A stretch of DNA of 64,000 nt, from positions 186,001-250,000 of the forward strand of contig NZ_RHLG01000004.1 of assembly GCF_003712105.1 (NCBI RefSeq). Direction: 5' to 3'. Position 1 is the stretch's first letter; every line of letters begins with the position of its first letter. A model generated the notes under the pieces. That model was not told where the DNA came from, ran no database searches, and saw nothing but the letters and a program-made list of their open reading frames with translations. Positions 8,060 through 16,367 of the stretch are shown piece by piece. The DNA is from Winogradskyella sp. Its GTDB lineage: Bacteria; Bacteroidota; Bacteroidia; Flavobacteriales; Flavobacteriaceae. A program made the translations under genes and the position numbers.

Positions 8060-9445
8060 ATGAAACAACTATTTATTATCACTTCTGCCATTCTATTCAG
8101 TATTCTATTTTTCAATAAGTCTCTTGGATTAAACATTTTCTTATTCAGCATCTTAACTATCATATTCCTATGGTTTTCTCATCCTCAAAAAGCTAAAGAA
8201 AGAAATAACATTCTTCTACAAATGATCTACGTACTTGCAGCATTATTTGTCTTTTTTCAAAATTCTACCTTATCAATATTCACAAATTGTGTGCTTTTCT
8301 TTACGCTAATAGGAAGTATTCAAGACAGTAATTCTTCTGTATACATAAAATGGTTAAACGGAATATATTCAACTATAGCTGGGCTATTCCATAGGAATTT
8401 TGAAGTGAATAATACCGAAGAGAAAGTAAAGATTAAAACGGATGTTGATGTTATTCATCTTGCTAAACTTATAGGTATACCATTAGTATTTGTGATAATA
8501 TTTATACTGCTCTACAAAAACGGAAATCCGGTTTTTAAGGATTTAATTAATGCCATCAATTTCAGTTTTATAAACATTCGATGGATACTATTTACTGTTC
8601 TTGGATATTATGTATTTAACAATATTTCAAAGCCTGTTTCTGTTGAGCCAGCTACTCATATAGATATTGAAAAAGATAACAATCTTGAAAAGCAACTACC
8701 TTTTAACATTGACGCTCTAAGCAAAGAGGTGCAGCTTGGAATAACACTTCTAGGCATCCTTAATGCTATTCTTGTTTTTTATATAGCAACTGATATAATC
8801 TCAATTTATCAATTAGATTATTCTAGAGCTTCAAGGCTATCTGCAGAAGTACATAATGGTATTAATACCTTGATAGCATCGATACTCATTGCCATAAGTA
8901 TTATTTTATATTTCTTTAGAGGAAACCTAAACTTCTTTGAAAAAAACAAGTCTTTAAAGGTTCTGACCTATGCATGGATTAGTCTTAACATAGTTCTCAT
9001 TGCCCTTATAGCATTTAAAAATCAAAGTTACATATCAGCATTTGGATTAACCTACAAACGTATTGGTGTACATATCTATATATTTTTAACACTAATTGGG
9101 CTTTGTACAACTTTAATAAAGGTCTTAAATATTAGAAACCTTACCTATCTCTTTAGAGTAAATACGAGCATTGCTTTCTTAACCTTGATAACTCTAAGCA
9201 GCATCAATTGGGATGATACGATAACTATATACAATTTAACCAAAGTAGAAAACTTTGATATTAACTACTTACTTAGACTATCTGATAATAATGCCAATGC
9301 ACTTTATGAATTAAAAGATCAACTCAATATTTCTGAAATAGACAAAGCAAGAATAGAATCTAAATATAGGCACTATCTACAACGTATTGAAACATCTGAT
9401 TGGCAAGAAATGACATATAACCATTTTAAAATTGATAAGCGATAA
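8060..9445 (+). CDS. DUF4173-type membrane protein
   Basis: The 461-residue protein has about ten to twelve predicted transmembrane segments. The segment around residues 330-360 (SAFGLTYKRIGVHIYIFLTLIG) matches the DUF4173 pattern, a family of large membrane proteins without a known activity. The C-terminal ~60 residues are soluble (YELKDQLNISEIDKARIES). It heads a run of closely spaced plus-strand genes to 11994 and follows operator copy 2. Confidence 0.75.
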   Translation: MKQLFIITSAILFSILFFNKSLGLNIFLFSILTIIFLWFSHPQKAKERNNILLQMIYVLAALFVFFQNSTLSIFTNCVLFFTLIGSIQDSNSSVYIKWLNGIYSTIAGLFHRNFEVNNTEEKVKIKTDVDVIHLAKLIGIPLVFVIIFILLYKNGNPVFKDLINAINFSFINIRWILFTVLGYYVFNNISKPVSVEPATHIDIEKDNNLEKQLPFNIDALSKEVQLGITLLGILNAILVFYIATDIISIYQLDYSRASRLSAEVHNGINTLIASILIAISIILYFFRGNLNFFEKNKSLKVLTYAWISLNIVLIALIAFKNQSYISAFGLTYKRIGVHIYIFLTLIGLCTTLIKVLNIRNLTYLFRVNTSIAFLTLITLSSINWDDTITIYNLTKVENFDINYLLRLSDNNANALYELKDQLNISEIDKARIESKYRHYLQRIETSDWQEMTYNHFKIDKR

Positions 9446-9448
9446 GCA

Positions 9449-9808
9449 ATGAACATAGCTCATAATTTAATTCGGAGTACATTATTAGCAGCAGTTATAT
9501 TTTGGGTAATCGTATTCACTGATGATATTGATATTAATCTATTCCCGTATATTATTTTCTCACTGATTCCTATTTTTCTCTCAGTTAGTATTGTCATTTT
9601 AATAACCATATGTAGCATTTTTTGGTTGAGTAATTATGAGAATAATACTCTCGTGTTTAAACACTACTTTCCATACTATGCGGTTATCGTATTCTTTGTT
9701 TCATGTTTTGGTGCCTTCATGAGTGATTTTAATATAGGCATAATCGCATTTTTCACCTCAGCATATATAACAACATGCCAGGCTTGGGTTTGGTTTTCTA
9801 AAACTTAG
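9449..9808 (+). CDS. Small membrane protein, unknown function
   Basis: The 119-residue protein has four hydrophobic helices and short loops (DDIDINLFPY, SNYENNTLVFKHYFPYY). I do not recognise a family. It starts 3 nt after the DUF4173 gene and ends 4 nt before the Coq4-like gene, so it belongs to the same operon. Confidence 0.65.
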   Translation: MNIAHNLIRSTLLAAVIFWVIVFTDDIDINLFPYIIFSLIPIFLSVSIVILITICSIFWLSNYENNTLVFKHYFPYYAVIVFFVSCFGAFMSDFNIGIIAFFTSAYITTCQAWVWFSKT

Positions 9809-9812
9809 ACTC

Positions 9813-10295
9813 ATGCAAAAATTAAGAAAACAACTTATCGAATGGTTATTTGAGGTGAGTCAAAAAGTATATACCAAGTACTTTAAGCATAAACAACCAT
9901 GGAATATTAGCAGAGCAGAACTCTTAAAGTATAGCGAGGAAACATTTGGCAAACAATTGGGTGATTTTTTACATAAAAACGGATATGAGTTAATTCCTAA
10001 AGTTGAGAGACATGATTGCTACCATGTGTTATGCAATTATGGTACAAACGTAGAAGATGAAATTGCTTTACAATATCTATGCTATGGAAATGGAAAACGA
10101 AGCTTGTATTTATTTGGCGTTTTAGTTGTTGGATCAGCTCTATTACCGGAGTATTACAATTACTATTACAAGTCTTATGCAATTGGTAAATCGGCTAATC
10201 CATTTCACCATCACGATTACAGTAAATTATTAAATATCTCATTAAAAGATTTAAGAGCAATAACTTTTTCTAAAAACACCATTAAAACGCTGTGA
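9813..10295 (+). CDS. Coq4-like protein
   Basis: The 160-residue soluble protein carries HDCYH followed by eleven residues and Glu (around residues 66-82). This matches the HDxxH-x11-E zinc-binding signature of the Coq4 family, which in eukaryotes acts in coenzyme Q biosynthesis. Members of the Bacteroidota normally use menaquinone, so a ubiquinone role is not assumed here. The surroundings are membrane and envelope proteins rather than quinone genes. The motif is directly visible; the role is open. Confidence 0.7.
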   Translation: MQKLRKQLIEWLFEVSQKVYTKYFKHKQPWNISRAELLKYSEETFGKQLGDFLHKNGYELIPKVERHDCYHVLCNYGTNVEDEIALQYLCYGNGKRSLYLFGVLVVGSALLPEYYNYYYKSYAIGKSANPFHHHDYSKLLNISLKDLRAITFSKNTIKTL

Positions 10296-11321
10296 ATGAA
10301 AAACATTCTAAAATTTCATAAACATTACCTAATATGTGCTTTAATGCTATTTGGAGTTGAAGTCATCATTGCACTTCAATTTAAGACAGGTTTTATTAGA
10401 CATACTTTGGGTGATTTCCTAGTGGTTATTTTGCTGTATTGTGCGATACGAGGATTAACATCAATTAGTGTTTGGAGAAGCGCTATTATAGTTCTTATTA
10501 TTTCATTTTTAATTGAGTTTCTTCAATTGCTCAACATTGTCGAATTACTACATCAACAAAACAATCACGTTTTCAAATTAATTTTTGGTACCACGTTTCA
10601 ATTTATGGATTTGGTGGCTTACACTACAGGTATTATTACCATTCTGTTTATCGAGACAAAATATCAAAAACAGATACATCTTCGTCGTTATTTAAAGTCA
10701 AAATTCATACTAGGCTTCGGGTTTTTATTATTAGTATTGTGCCTAATTCTTCCTAATTATATTGTAGCAAAATCTGCTGAACAAAAGAACTTTTACAATC
10801 CTGAAGACATTCCAAAAAATAAGGTTGGTTTAGTTTTAGGAGCTAGTAAGTTTACTCAAAATGGACGTATTAACCTATATTATCGCTACAGAGTAGATGC
10901 AGCAGTTAAACTTTATAAAGCCAACAAAATAGATTACATTTTGGTTAGTGGTGATAATAGCAGAAAAGATTACGATGAACCTAGTTTATTTAAAGAAGAT
11001 TTAATTAAAAGAGGCATACCGGAAGACAAAATCTATCTTGACTATGCAGGATTTAGAACACTAGACTCTGTAGTTAGAGCAAAAGAGATTTTTGGCCAAT
11101 ATAATATCACAATTATTTCGCAAAGATTTCATTGTCAACGTGCCATCTTTTTAGCACAAGCTCATGGCATTAATGCTGTTGGTTTTAATGCCAAACATAT
11201 AAAAACTCCACAATTCTTTAATAAACCAATAAGAGAATACTTAGCAAGAAGTAAAGCTATACTTGACGTTATCATTAATAAAAAGCCTAAATACTTAGGA
11301 GAAAAAATAGCAATTAGATAG
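10296..11321 (+). CDS. DUF2809 - SanA/YdcF (DUF218) fusion membrane protein
   Basis: The 341-residue protein has two parts. Residues ~1-125 are a multi-helix membrane domain of the DUF2809 type (TGFIRHTLGDFLVVILLYCAI, FLIEFLQLLNI). After a further transmembrane helix (~143-160), residues ~175-335 form a SanA-like DUF218 domain (VGLVLGASKFTQNG, YRYRVDAAVKLYKA, ILVSGDN, FRTLDSVVRAKEIF, ISQRFHCQRAIFLA). SanA-type proteins affect envelope barrier function, but their reaction is unsettled. The start codon directly follows the stop of the Coq4-like gene. Confidence 0.8.
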   Translation: MKNILKFHKHYLICALMLFGVEVIIALQFKTGFIRHTLGDFLVVILLYCAIRGLTSISVWRSAIIVLIISFLIEFLQLLNIVELLHQQNNHVFKLIFGTTFQFMDLVAYTTGIITILFIETKYQKQIHLRRYLKSKFILGFGFLLLVLCLILPNYIVAKSAEQKNFYNPEDIPKNKVGLVLGASKFTQNGRINLYYRYRVDAAVKLYKANKIDYILVSGDNSRKDYDEPSLFKEDLIKRGIPEDKIYLDYAGFRTLDSVVRAKEIFGQYNITIISQRFHCQRAIFLAQAHGINAVGFNAKHIKTPQFFNKPIREYLARSKAILDVIINKKPKYLGEKIAIR

Positions 11322-11325
11322 ACCT

Positions 11326-11994
11326 ATGAAATCACTCATCATCAAAAAATTTGAAACTATATCTCTATTATTCACTGCTTTAATAATGAGTAGTTTTTTA
11401 TTAATCTTTAGAATAAAACTCAACAAATCATTCTTTTATCTGTTCTTGATCTGGAATATAGTTTTAGCATTTATTCCATATATCATTACCATGTATTTAA
11501 CAACCACAACACTCACCAAATTTAAGCTAGGGTTTTGGTTTTGTATTTGGCTACTGTTTTTGCCAAATGCGCCTTATATAGTTACAGATTTTCTTCATCT
11601 TAAGGTGAGTCAATCTCATTTGTTATGGTTAGATATTCTAGTTTTGTTGTCTTTCGCTGGCACAGGTTTATTACTGTTCTTCTTTTCTGTAAATGATATG
11701 AAATCTATAATCTCGGAACATTTTAAAAACGTCCCAATAAGATATCTAACTACAGTAATTATCTTTTTATGTGGATTCGGAGTCTACCTTGGGCGATTTT
11801 TAAGATATAATTCGTGGGAAATGATAAGTAACCCATTAAATCTGTTATCGGATATTATTGACGTTATTATTCACCCTGTTAATAATTCCGAAGTTTGGTT
11901 ATTTACCTTTGGTTATGGAGTGTTTCTTTACGTTAGCTATAGAATGTTTAATGAGCTTTACCATCATCATCAACATAATCCTGAAGATAACTAA
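11326..11994 (+). CDS. DUF1361 membrane protein
   Basis: The 222-residue protein has about six to seven transmembrane helices and the DUF1361 hallmark FWFCIWLLFLPNAPYIVTDF near residues 73-92, plus GVYLGRFLRYNSWE near residue 152. The function of this family is unknown. It is last in the 8060-11994 gene run. Its final 47 nt overlap the 3' end of the convergent gene at 11948-13165, unusually long for two coding genes. Confidence 0.8.
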   Translation: MKSLIIKKFETISLLFTALIMSSFLLIFRIKLNKSFFYLFLIWNIVLAFIPYIITMYLTTTTLTKFKLGFWFCIWLLFLPNAPYIVTDFLHLKVSQSHLLWLDILVLLSFAGTGLLLFFFSVNDMKSIISEHFKNVPIRYLTTVIIFLCGFGVYLGRFLRYNSWEMISNPLNLLSDIIDVIIHPVNNSEVWLFTFGYGVFLYVSYRMFNELYHHHQHNPEDN

Positions 11995-13165
11995 AACGTT
12001 CAGTTAATTGCCCATCTGCCGTTGTCATTCTAGAACGCTCCAGAATGCCTTTTTCATCCTTATTAAAAAAAGCAGGAATGACGTGCTTAATAAATGTTTC
12101 GCCAAAACCTTCACTTGCATCTTTAGGTAACTCACATGGCAAGTTGTCTACCGCCATGACTGTAATAGCATCTTTAGTATTAAAAGCAACTTCAGTCTCA
12201 TTTTGTGGATCGTAACCATAAAAAGGTTTTGCTATGGTAGATGGCCGAATAGTACTTGCTACAGGACCATCAATATCGCAAGAGATATCTGCAACCAAAT
12301 TTATTTTAAAGTCAGATTGCTTAGCGTCTTCTCTTGTAAATAAATACGGTGCATTATTGCCATAAAAATGACCTGCAATAAAATAATCCGTTTGCTTTGC
12401 GTAAGGCATAAAATTACTTTCGTAACCAGTTGGGTCTTTATAAAATTCCCACTTGTCTCCCACTTTACCATCACTTCGTTTTGCATATTCCATAACATCT
12501 ACTAAACAATACACAGGTTCAGTAAACTCAGAAGTTAAATACAAGGCATCGCTTACTTCTTTTATACCTAAATGATCTAAAATTTCTTTAGCGCCACGAG
12601 CAACTTTTCCTGTACCAGATAGTAAGATCTTAATATTTGGAAGCGTTATCTTATCTAATTCGGACTTTACCTCATCTAAATCAGCTAGGGTTTCTACTTT
12701 TGGCAGATTAAATAATCCGTCTCTTAAACCCAAAGCTCGAAAACCATTGTAAGCACCGACTAAGCCAGCGTAACGACCAAAGCCAATAAGACGGAATCCT
12801 TCTTGGTTAACAATGGTTTCATGATCGTACATTTCAATATTCTTCTCGAGCATAGCAATTAACAACTTTCTATTGTAAGGCTGCTTTTTAATGGTATGTG
12901 AGAAATAGAAATACTTTTTATTCGGAATTAAATGCTCTATCGGAACTTCTTTTACACCTATCATTACATCTGCATCCGATACGTCATCAGTAACTTCAAA
13001 CCCTAAATTAGCATAGGCTTCATCTGGAAACACTCTAATATCAGAAGACTCAACTATAAACTCAGCTTCTGGAAACTGCGCTCTAGCTTTTGCTAAAGTT
13101 TCTGGAGAAAACACAACACGTCGATCTGGTGGATTTTTACGTTCTTTGATGATGGCAAACTTCAT
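11948..13165 (-). CDS. Saccharopine/alanine dehydrogenase-like NAD(P)-dependent oxidoreductase
   Basis: The 405-residue protein has the alanine dehydrogenase / transhydrogenase N-terminal fold (MKFAIIKERKNPPDRRVVFSPE, VMIGVKEVP, YFYFSHTIKKQPYN) and a central Rossmann domain (IKILLSGTGKVARGAKEILDHLGI). This matches Lys1-type saccharopine dehydrogenases (L-lysine forming), which oxidise saccharopine with NAD. The actual substrate is not certain from sequence. It is transcribed alone, and its 3' end runs 47 nt into the convergent DUF1361 gene. Confidence 0.8.
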   Translation of the reverse strand: MKFAIIKERKNPPDRRVVFSPETLAKARAQFPEAEFIVESSDIRVFPDEAYANLGFEVTDDVSDADVMIGVKEVPIEHLIPNKKYFYFSHTIKKQPYNRKLLIAMLEKNIEMYDHETIVNQEGFRLIGFGRYAGLVGAYNGFRALGLRDGLFNLPKVETLADLDEVKSELDKITLPNIKILLSGTGKVARGAKEILDHLGIKEVSDALYLTSEFTEPVYCLVDVMEYAKRSDGKVGDKWEFYKDPTGYESNFMPYAKQTDYFIAGHFYGNNAPYLFTREDAKQSDFKINLVADISCDIDGPVASTIRPSTIAKPFYGYDPQNETEVAFNTKDAITVMAVDNLPCELPKDASEGFGETFIKHVIPAFFNKDEKGILERSRMTTADGQLTERFSYLQDYVDDDGKAH

Positions 13166-13182
13166 ATTATTTAAACTTTAAT

Positions 13183-13254
13183 TGTCACATTGAGCGCAGT
13201 CGAAATATCTTTATAATTTAATAACGAGATTTCTCAACTTCGTTCGAAATGACA
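13183..13254. repeat. Intergenic palindromic (REP-like) repeat
   Basis: Imperfect inverted repeat of ~70 bp: TGTCA with GAGCGCAGTCGAAAT on the left and ATTTCTCAACTTCGTTCGAAATGACA-type sequence on the right. It belongs to the dispersed TTCGACT(T/C)CGCTCAG-type family seen again at 49.7-50.6 kb. Confidence 0.6.
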
Positions 13255-13373
13255 AAAGATGATAACATAACTATTATTCCAAATCTGGAATAATTTTTGC
13301 ACGAAAATAACTGGATTTAAGAGGTTGCACAACTTTTTTTGTAACTTCGCTATCCTTTTTAAAATTATCATTT

Positions 13374-13764
13374 GGGGTCGACTGGTTTTGACAGCGAGAT
13401 TAATTAAATGGTAAGCACGTCGTGTAATGGTATTGAAACACGTTAAAGGCTAAACCAAATTTTAAACGGCGAGAATAACTACGCTTTAGCTGCATAATCT
13501 GAATTATAGTAAGATTAAGCCTCGGCTCACTAGGTGAGCAAGCTTTATGTCTCCAGAAAGCCTTGGTTAATGGCGTTCTATTTAGAGGCATCGTAAATAT
13601 TAACTAAGATTGGGTAGCGCTTTAATGCCTTTTCGAGATTTAGAAGCTAAGCTGTAAGTAGGCTGTTTTTTGTCAGCTTACGGTCTAAAACTAAGAAAAA
13701 ACTAAGCGTGTAGAAAGCTCTTTGGTTACTTGTTTGGACGAGAGTTCGATTCTCTCCGACTCCA
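13374..13764 (+). ncRNA. ssrA: tmRNA (ssrA)
   Basis: This is transfer-messenger RNA, which rescues stalled ribosomes together with SmpB. The 5' end GGGGTCGACTGGTTTTGACA and the 3' end GTTCGATTCTCTCCGACTCC are the conserved tmRNA termini; GGGGUCG pairs with CGACUCC to form the acceptor stem. The T-arm sequence is intact, and CCA is not encoded (ACAAC follows). An internal reading frame at 13468-13497 encodes the tag GENNYALAA and a stop. The 391-nt length and one-piece layout are normal. Confidence 0.97.
13468..13497 (+). other. tmRNA tag-peptide reading frame
   Basis: GGC GAG AAT AAC TAC GCT TTA GCT GCA TAA encodes GENNYALAA and a stop. With the alanine charged on the tmRNA this gives AGENNYALAA, a degradation tag ending in the ALAA motif read by ClpXP-type proteases. 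Confidence 0.93.
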
Positions 13765-13797
13765 CAACACTCACAACTGCGTTGTGACTTAAAATAG

Positions 13798-13828
13798 AAA
13801 ACCCATCAAGTTTGCTTGAGTGGGTTTT
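13798..13828 (+). terminator. Terminator after ssrA
   Basis: AAAACCCATCAAG and CTTGAGTGGGTTTT form a stem with one bulge around loop TTTG and end in a T run. A smaller perfect hairpin (TCACAAC-TGC-GTTGTGA, 13771-13787) lies between it and the tmRNA end. Confidence 0.8.
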
Positions 13829-13901
13829 GTGTTTTAAGACATCTGTCTTGTAAAGACAGGTAGTTGTAATTGCAACTTTAGAGTCACTAGAGAACAACAA
13901 A

Positions 13902-13920
13902 GTTAATCTCTCCGACTCCA
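13902..13920 (+). repeat. Partial copy of the ssrA 3' end
   Basis: GTTAATCTCTCCGACTCCA repeats the last bases of tmRNA (GTTCGATTCTCTCCGACTCCA at 13744-13764) with the final 14 nt identical. Duplicated ssrA 3' ends usually mark attachment sites of integrated elements; here only ~140 bp separates the copies and no integrase is present. Confidence 0.6.
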
Positions 13921-13924
13921 TAAT

Positions 13925-13958
13925 AAACCTTTGTATTATCATTAAATACAAGGGTTTT
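13925..13958 (+). terminator. Hairpin terminator
   Basis: AAACCTTTGTATT pairs with AATACAAGGGTTT with one G-T pair and is followed by T-rich sequence. It follows the ssrA 3'-end copy directly and resembles the hairpin at 14455-14490. Confidence 0.6.
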
Positions 13959-13990
13959 GTTATTTTTAGTGTAATTTTTAAATATAAATC

Positions 13991-14164
13991 ATGATTTACA
14001 GCTATATATTAGGTTTCATTGGTTTTGTCTGTTACATAGGGTATTATTTCTTTAAAGATAGAATCACTGAAAAACAAAAGTTTGCAATTTTGGAGCTTAG
14101 TATTTTACTATTATTAATACCATTCATTGCTCAAGTATATCCAATAATCAAGAAGTTATTCTGA
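13991..14164 (+). CDS. 57-residue small membrane protein
   Basis: The short frame starts at ATG 13991 and encodes two hydrophobic segments (SYILGFIGFVCYIGYYFF, then LELSILLLLIPFIAQVYPII) separated by a charged KDRITEKQK linker. It lies between two terminators. The two-helix layout, clear charge distribution and clean boundaries support a real gene. I do not recognise a family. Confidence 0.5.
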   Translation: MIYSYILGFIGFVCYIGYYFFKDRITEKQKFAILELSILLLLIPFIAQVYPIIKKLF

Positions 14165-14218
14165 AAACTTACTGATTTAATTGTTTGTAACAATCCTTAT
14201 TTTTATAACATATATATT

Positions 14219-14443
14219 ATGTTAAGGAAAGTTTTAGCCTATTTTTTAATCATTATCGGACTGTTATTGTTCTCAGTTTTATTTATCCTATTAGGTGGTA
14301 ACTCTTTGCTCCCAAGTTTTACCAGGTCTGGCCTATCACGGATATCAATAACCTTTCTAATCTCATTAATTATATTTTATATTATCACACCAATCATTAG
14401 TTACTTGTTGATTAGGTATGGATTTAAAATTTTATCTAAATAA
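14219..14443 (+). CDS. 74-residue small membrane protein
   Basis: The product has two long hydrophobic helices (residues 6-30 and 40-68) joined by a short polar loop with PSFTRSGLSRIS. It is followed after 11 nt by a hairpin terminator. No family is recognised. Together with the 57-residue gene it fills a small accessory-looking interval just after ssrA. Confidence 0.5.
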   Translation: MLRKVLAYFLIIIGLLLFSVLFILLGGNSLLPSFTRSGLSRISITFLISLIIFYIITPIISYLLIRYGFKILSK

Positions 14444-14454
14444 TCTCTAAAGTT

Positions 14455-14490
14455 AAAACCCCTATATTACTAATACATACAAGGGTTTTT
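14455..14490 (+). terminator. Terminator of the small membrane gene
   Basis: AAAACCC and GGGTTTT arms around an AT-rich loop, followed by TTATTTT. It resembles the hairpin at 13925-13958. Confidence 0.6.
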
Positions 14491-14516
14491 ATTTTGATTG
14501 ATGAAAGATTGGTTGG

Positions 14517-15359
14517 CTAAGCTTTTACTTTAGTTTGATTCCAAATTCCTGTCTGAGCTACCTTTTCAGCATATTCAGAAAATGAAATTGGTGCTTTTCC
14601 TAATACTAATTCTATATCATTTGTGACTATTGAATTTTCAGGATTACCTAAAACTACATCGAATAAATAGTCAATTAACCATATAAAATCTTCGGGTAAT
14701 TGCATCTCTCTCATTGCATTACTATACTCTTCTAAGGTAACAGGAATAAATGTGATGCTTTGGTTTGAAACTTTAGAAATGATATCAATCACCTCTTTAA
14801 AAGTGAACAATTGCTCACCTGTTAGCTCATATATTTGTCCATTATGTTTATCATTTAAGAATACCTCTACAACTACATCAGCTATATCATTAGCATCAAC
14901 AAAAGGTATTTTAACCTTAGATTGTGGTAATGCAACGACACCATCTAATATTGGTTCTAGCAAGAAATTTTCACTAAAATTTTGGTTAAACCAACTTGCT
15001 CTAACAATTGTATAATCAATTCCCGAATTAATAACTATTTTCTCGCAAAGTTGTGCTTCCTTTTCGCCTTTACCAGACAAAAGCACTAACTTTTTTACCT
15101 TGCTTTTTTTAGCCTGTTTTACTAATTCTGTAATGGCTTCTTTAGCACCTGGCACAGCCAAGTCTGGCTGATAAGTAATGTAGACTTTATCTATACCATC
15201 TAAGACTTGATTCCAGTTTTCTGGTTGATTCCAATCGAATGCTGGTTTAGCTGAACGTGAGCCTATGCGAACTTTGTGTCCTAATTTTTGTAAACGGTCT
15301 ACTATTCTTCGACCTGTTTTTCCGGTTCCGCCTGTGATTAAAAAATGTTCTTTTCTCAT
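14517..15359 (-). CDS. NmrA-family NAD(P)-binding protein
   Basis: The 280-residue protein is an atypical short-chain dehydrogenase. The nucleotide-binding motif TGGTGKTGRRIVDRLQKLG lies at residues 8-26, followed by VRIGSRS, KKLVLLSGKGEKEAQ and YTIVRASWFNQNFSE. NmrA-type proteins bind NAD(P) and act as reductases or redox sensors; the substrate is not deducible. It is the last gene of a minus-strand group with a DUF1772 protein, a membrane protein and an AraC regulator. Confidence 0.85.
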   Translation of the reverse strand: MRKEHFLITGGTGKTGRRIVDRLQKLGHKVRIGSRSAKPAFDWNQPENWNQVLDGIDKVYITYQPDLAVPGAKEAITELVKQAKKSKVKKLVLLSGKGEKEAQLCEKIVINSGIDYTIVRASWFNQNFSENFLLEPILDGVVALPQSKVKIPFVDANDIADVVVEVFLNDKHNGQIYELTGEQLFTFKEVIDIISKVSNQSITFIPVTLEEYSNAMREMQLPEDFIWLIDYLFDVVLGNPENSIVTNDIELVLGKAPISFSEYAEKVAQTGIWNQTKVKA

Positions 15360-15371
15360 GATTTTAAAATT

Positions 15372-15869
15372 TTATTTTGTGATTTGTGTTGTTAGTATAA
15401 CTAAGGTTATAAATGACAGTATTGAGGTTATAGTTCTGATGAAATGCAACTGGTTCCATTTAGTTTCAAAAGTGTTTCTTAAATCCTTTATTTTGACTTC
15501 ATTTAAGGTCTTTAAGTTGTGTTTATCGAGTATTTCATTTAGTGGTACGTTTCCTAAAACAGTGACTAAAACAACTCCTACAAAGTAGATTAGAAATGCT
15601 ATTAAAAGCCACCACCAAAAGCTTGAGGATGTATTTTTAAAAAGAAATAAATTAACAAGCCCTAAAAAGAATGGTCCAAAAAACACTGCAAAAAAAGCAG
15701 GGTTTAAAATCGCTCGATTCATCTGTTGAAAAGACATCAAAAAATCTAAATCATCAAGTCTACCAATACCTGGAGTAACAGAATTGAACCATGTAAAACA
15801 TAATCCTGCACTTAGACCTGTACAAACGACTAAGAGTAAGTAAACGATGTGTTGTAATGAGAGTTCCAT
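15372..15869 (-). CDS. DUF1772 membrane protein
   Basis: The 165-residue protein has four hydrophobic helices and the DUF1772 (anthrone-oxygenase-like) pattern: AGLCFTWFNSVTPGIGRLDDLDFLMSFQQMNRAILNP around residues 21-57. Relatives are integral membrane proteins of unclear activity. It lies 12 nt upstream of the NmrA gene and 4 nt downstream of the next membrane gene, so one operon is likely. Confidence 0.8.
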   Translation of the reverse strand: MELSLQHIVYLLLVVCTGLSAGLCFTWFNSVTPGIGRLDDLDFLMSFQQMNRAILNPAFFAVFFGPFFLGLVNLFLFKNTSSSFWWWLLIAFLIYFVGVVLVTVLGNVPLNEILDKHNLKTLNEVKIKDLRNTFETKWNQLHFIRTITSILSFITLVILTTQITK

Positions 15870-15873
15870 AGGT

Positions 15874-16275
15874 TTATTGATTTACTTTTATCGTTCTTAA
15901 ATACACCTTGATGTAATAGTATAATGCTGCTACCGAAATAAACTCAAATGCTACTAAGCAAAAGCTGAATGATGTAAAAAAAGTAAGATGGTCAATACCA
16001 ACTGGCTTCATAAAAAATGGTACTGTAATTAGTGCATCTAAGGCAATACTAACAAGTAAAAAAGTCTGGCCTAATTTGTATCCAAGTATAGTCTTATCAT
16101 TCTTGTAATACAAAGCGCTACCAAACCATACTAATGGTATAACAGATAAAAATAACACTATGTCAGCCTGAAGTTCTCTATCTTTCAATATTGAAAGATT
16201 AAACGAAACGATGTAGGCGGTTACTCCTAGTATCCAGATAGCTACACCTATTAAAATTGCTCTAATTGTTCTCAT
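15874..16275 (-). CDS. Four-helix membrane protein (possibly DUF5367)
   Basis: This 133-residue protein has four hydrophobic helices (residues ~5-25, 40-57, 67-90, 98-123). The composition and layout fit small membrane families such as DUF5367, but I am not certain. It is first in the three-gene unit ending with the NmrA oxidoreductase, downstream of the AraC gene after a 92-bp gap. Confidence 0.6.
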   Translation of the reverse strand: MRTIRAILIGVAIWILGVTAYIVSFNLSILKDRELQADIVLFLSVIPLVWFGSALYYKNDKTILGYKLGQTFLLVSIALDALITVPFFMKPVGIDHLTFFTSFSFCLVAFEFISVAALYYYIKVYLRTIKVNQ

Positions 16276-16367
16276 GTCTTAATAATTTTAATTACAAGAC
16301 AAAAGTATTTGCACTTTAGAGCATAGACTTATTTGAAAAGATTTTTGATTTGTTTGAAAAGACGAGA

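Noticed and set aside
13183-13254. tRNA-like T-arm (GTTCGAAAT)
   Set aside because: The match belongs to the dispersed palindromic repeat; no acceptor stem or anticodon arm can be drawn.
13342-13349. TAACTTCG as a -7 element for ssrA
   Set aside because: It has a mismatch in the TTTG core and no correctly spaced TTG, so I did not list a promoter for ssrA.
13400-13951. Minus-strand open frames across ssrA and its downstream region
   Set aside because: They run antisense through tmRNA and terminators and have no plausible protein features.
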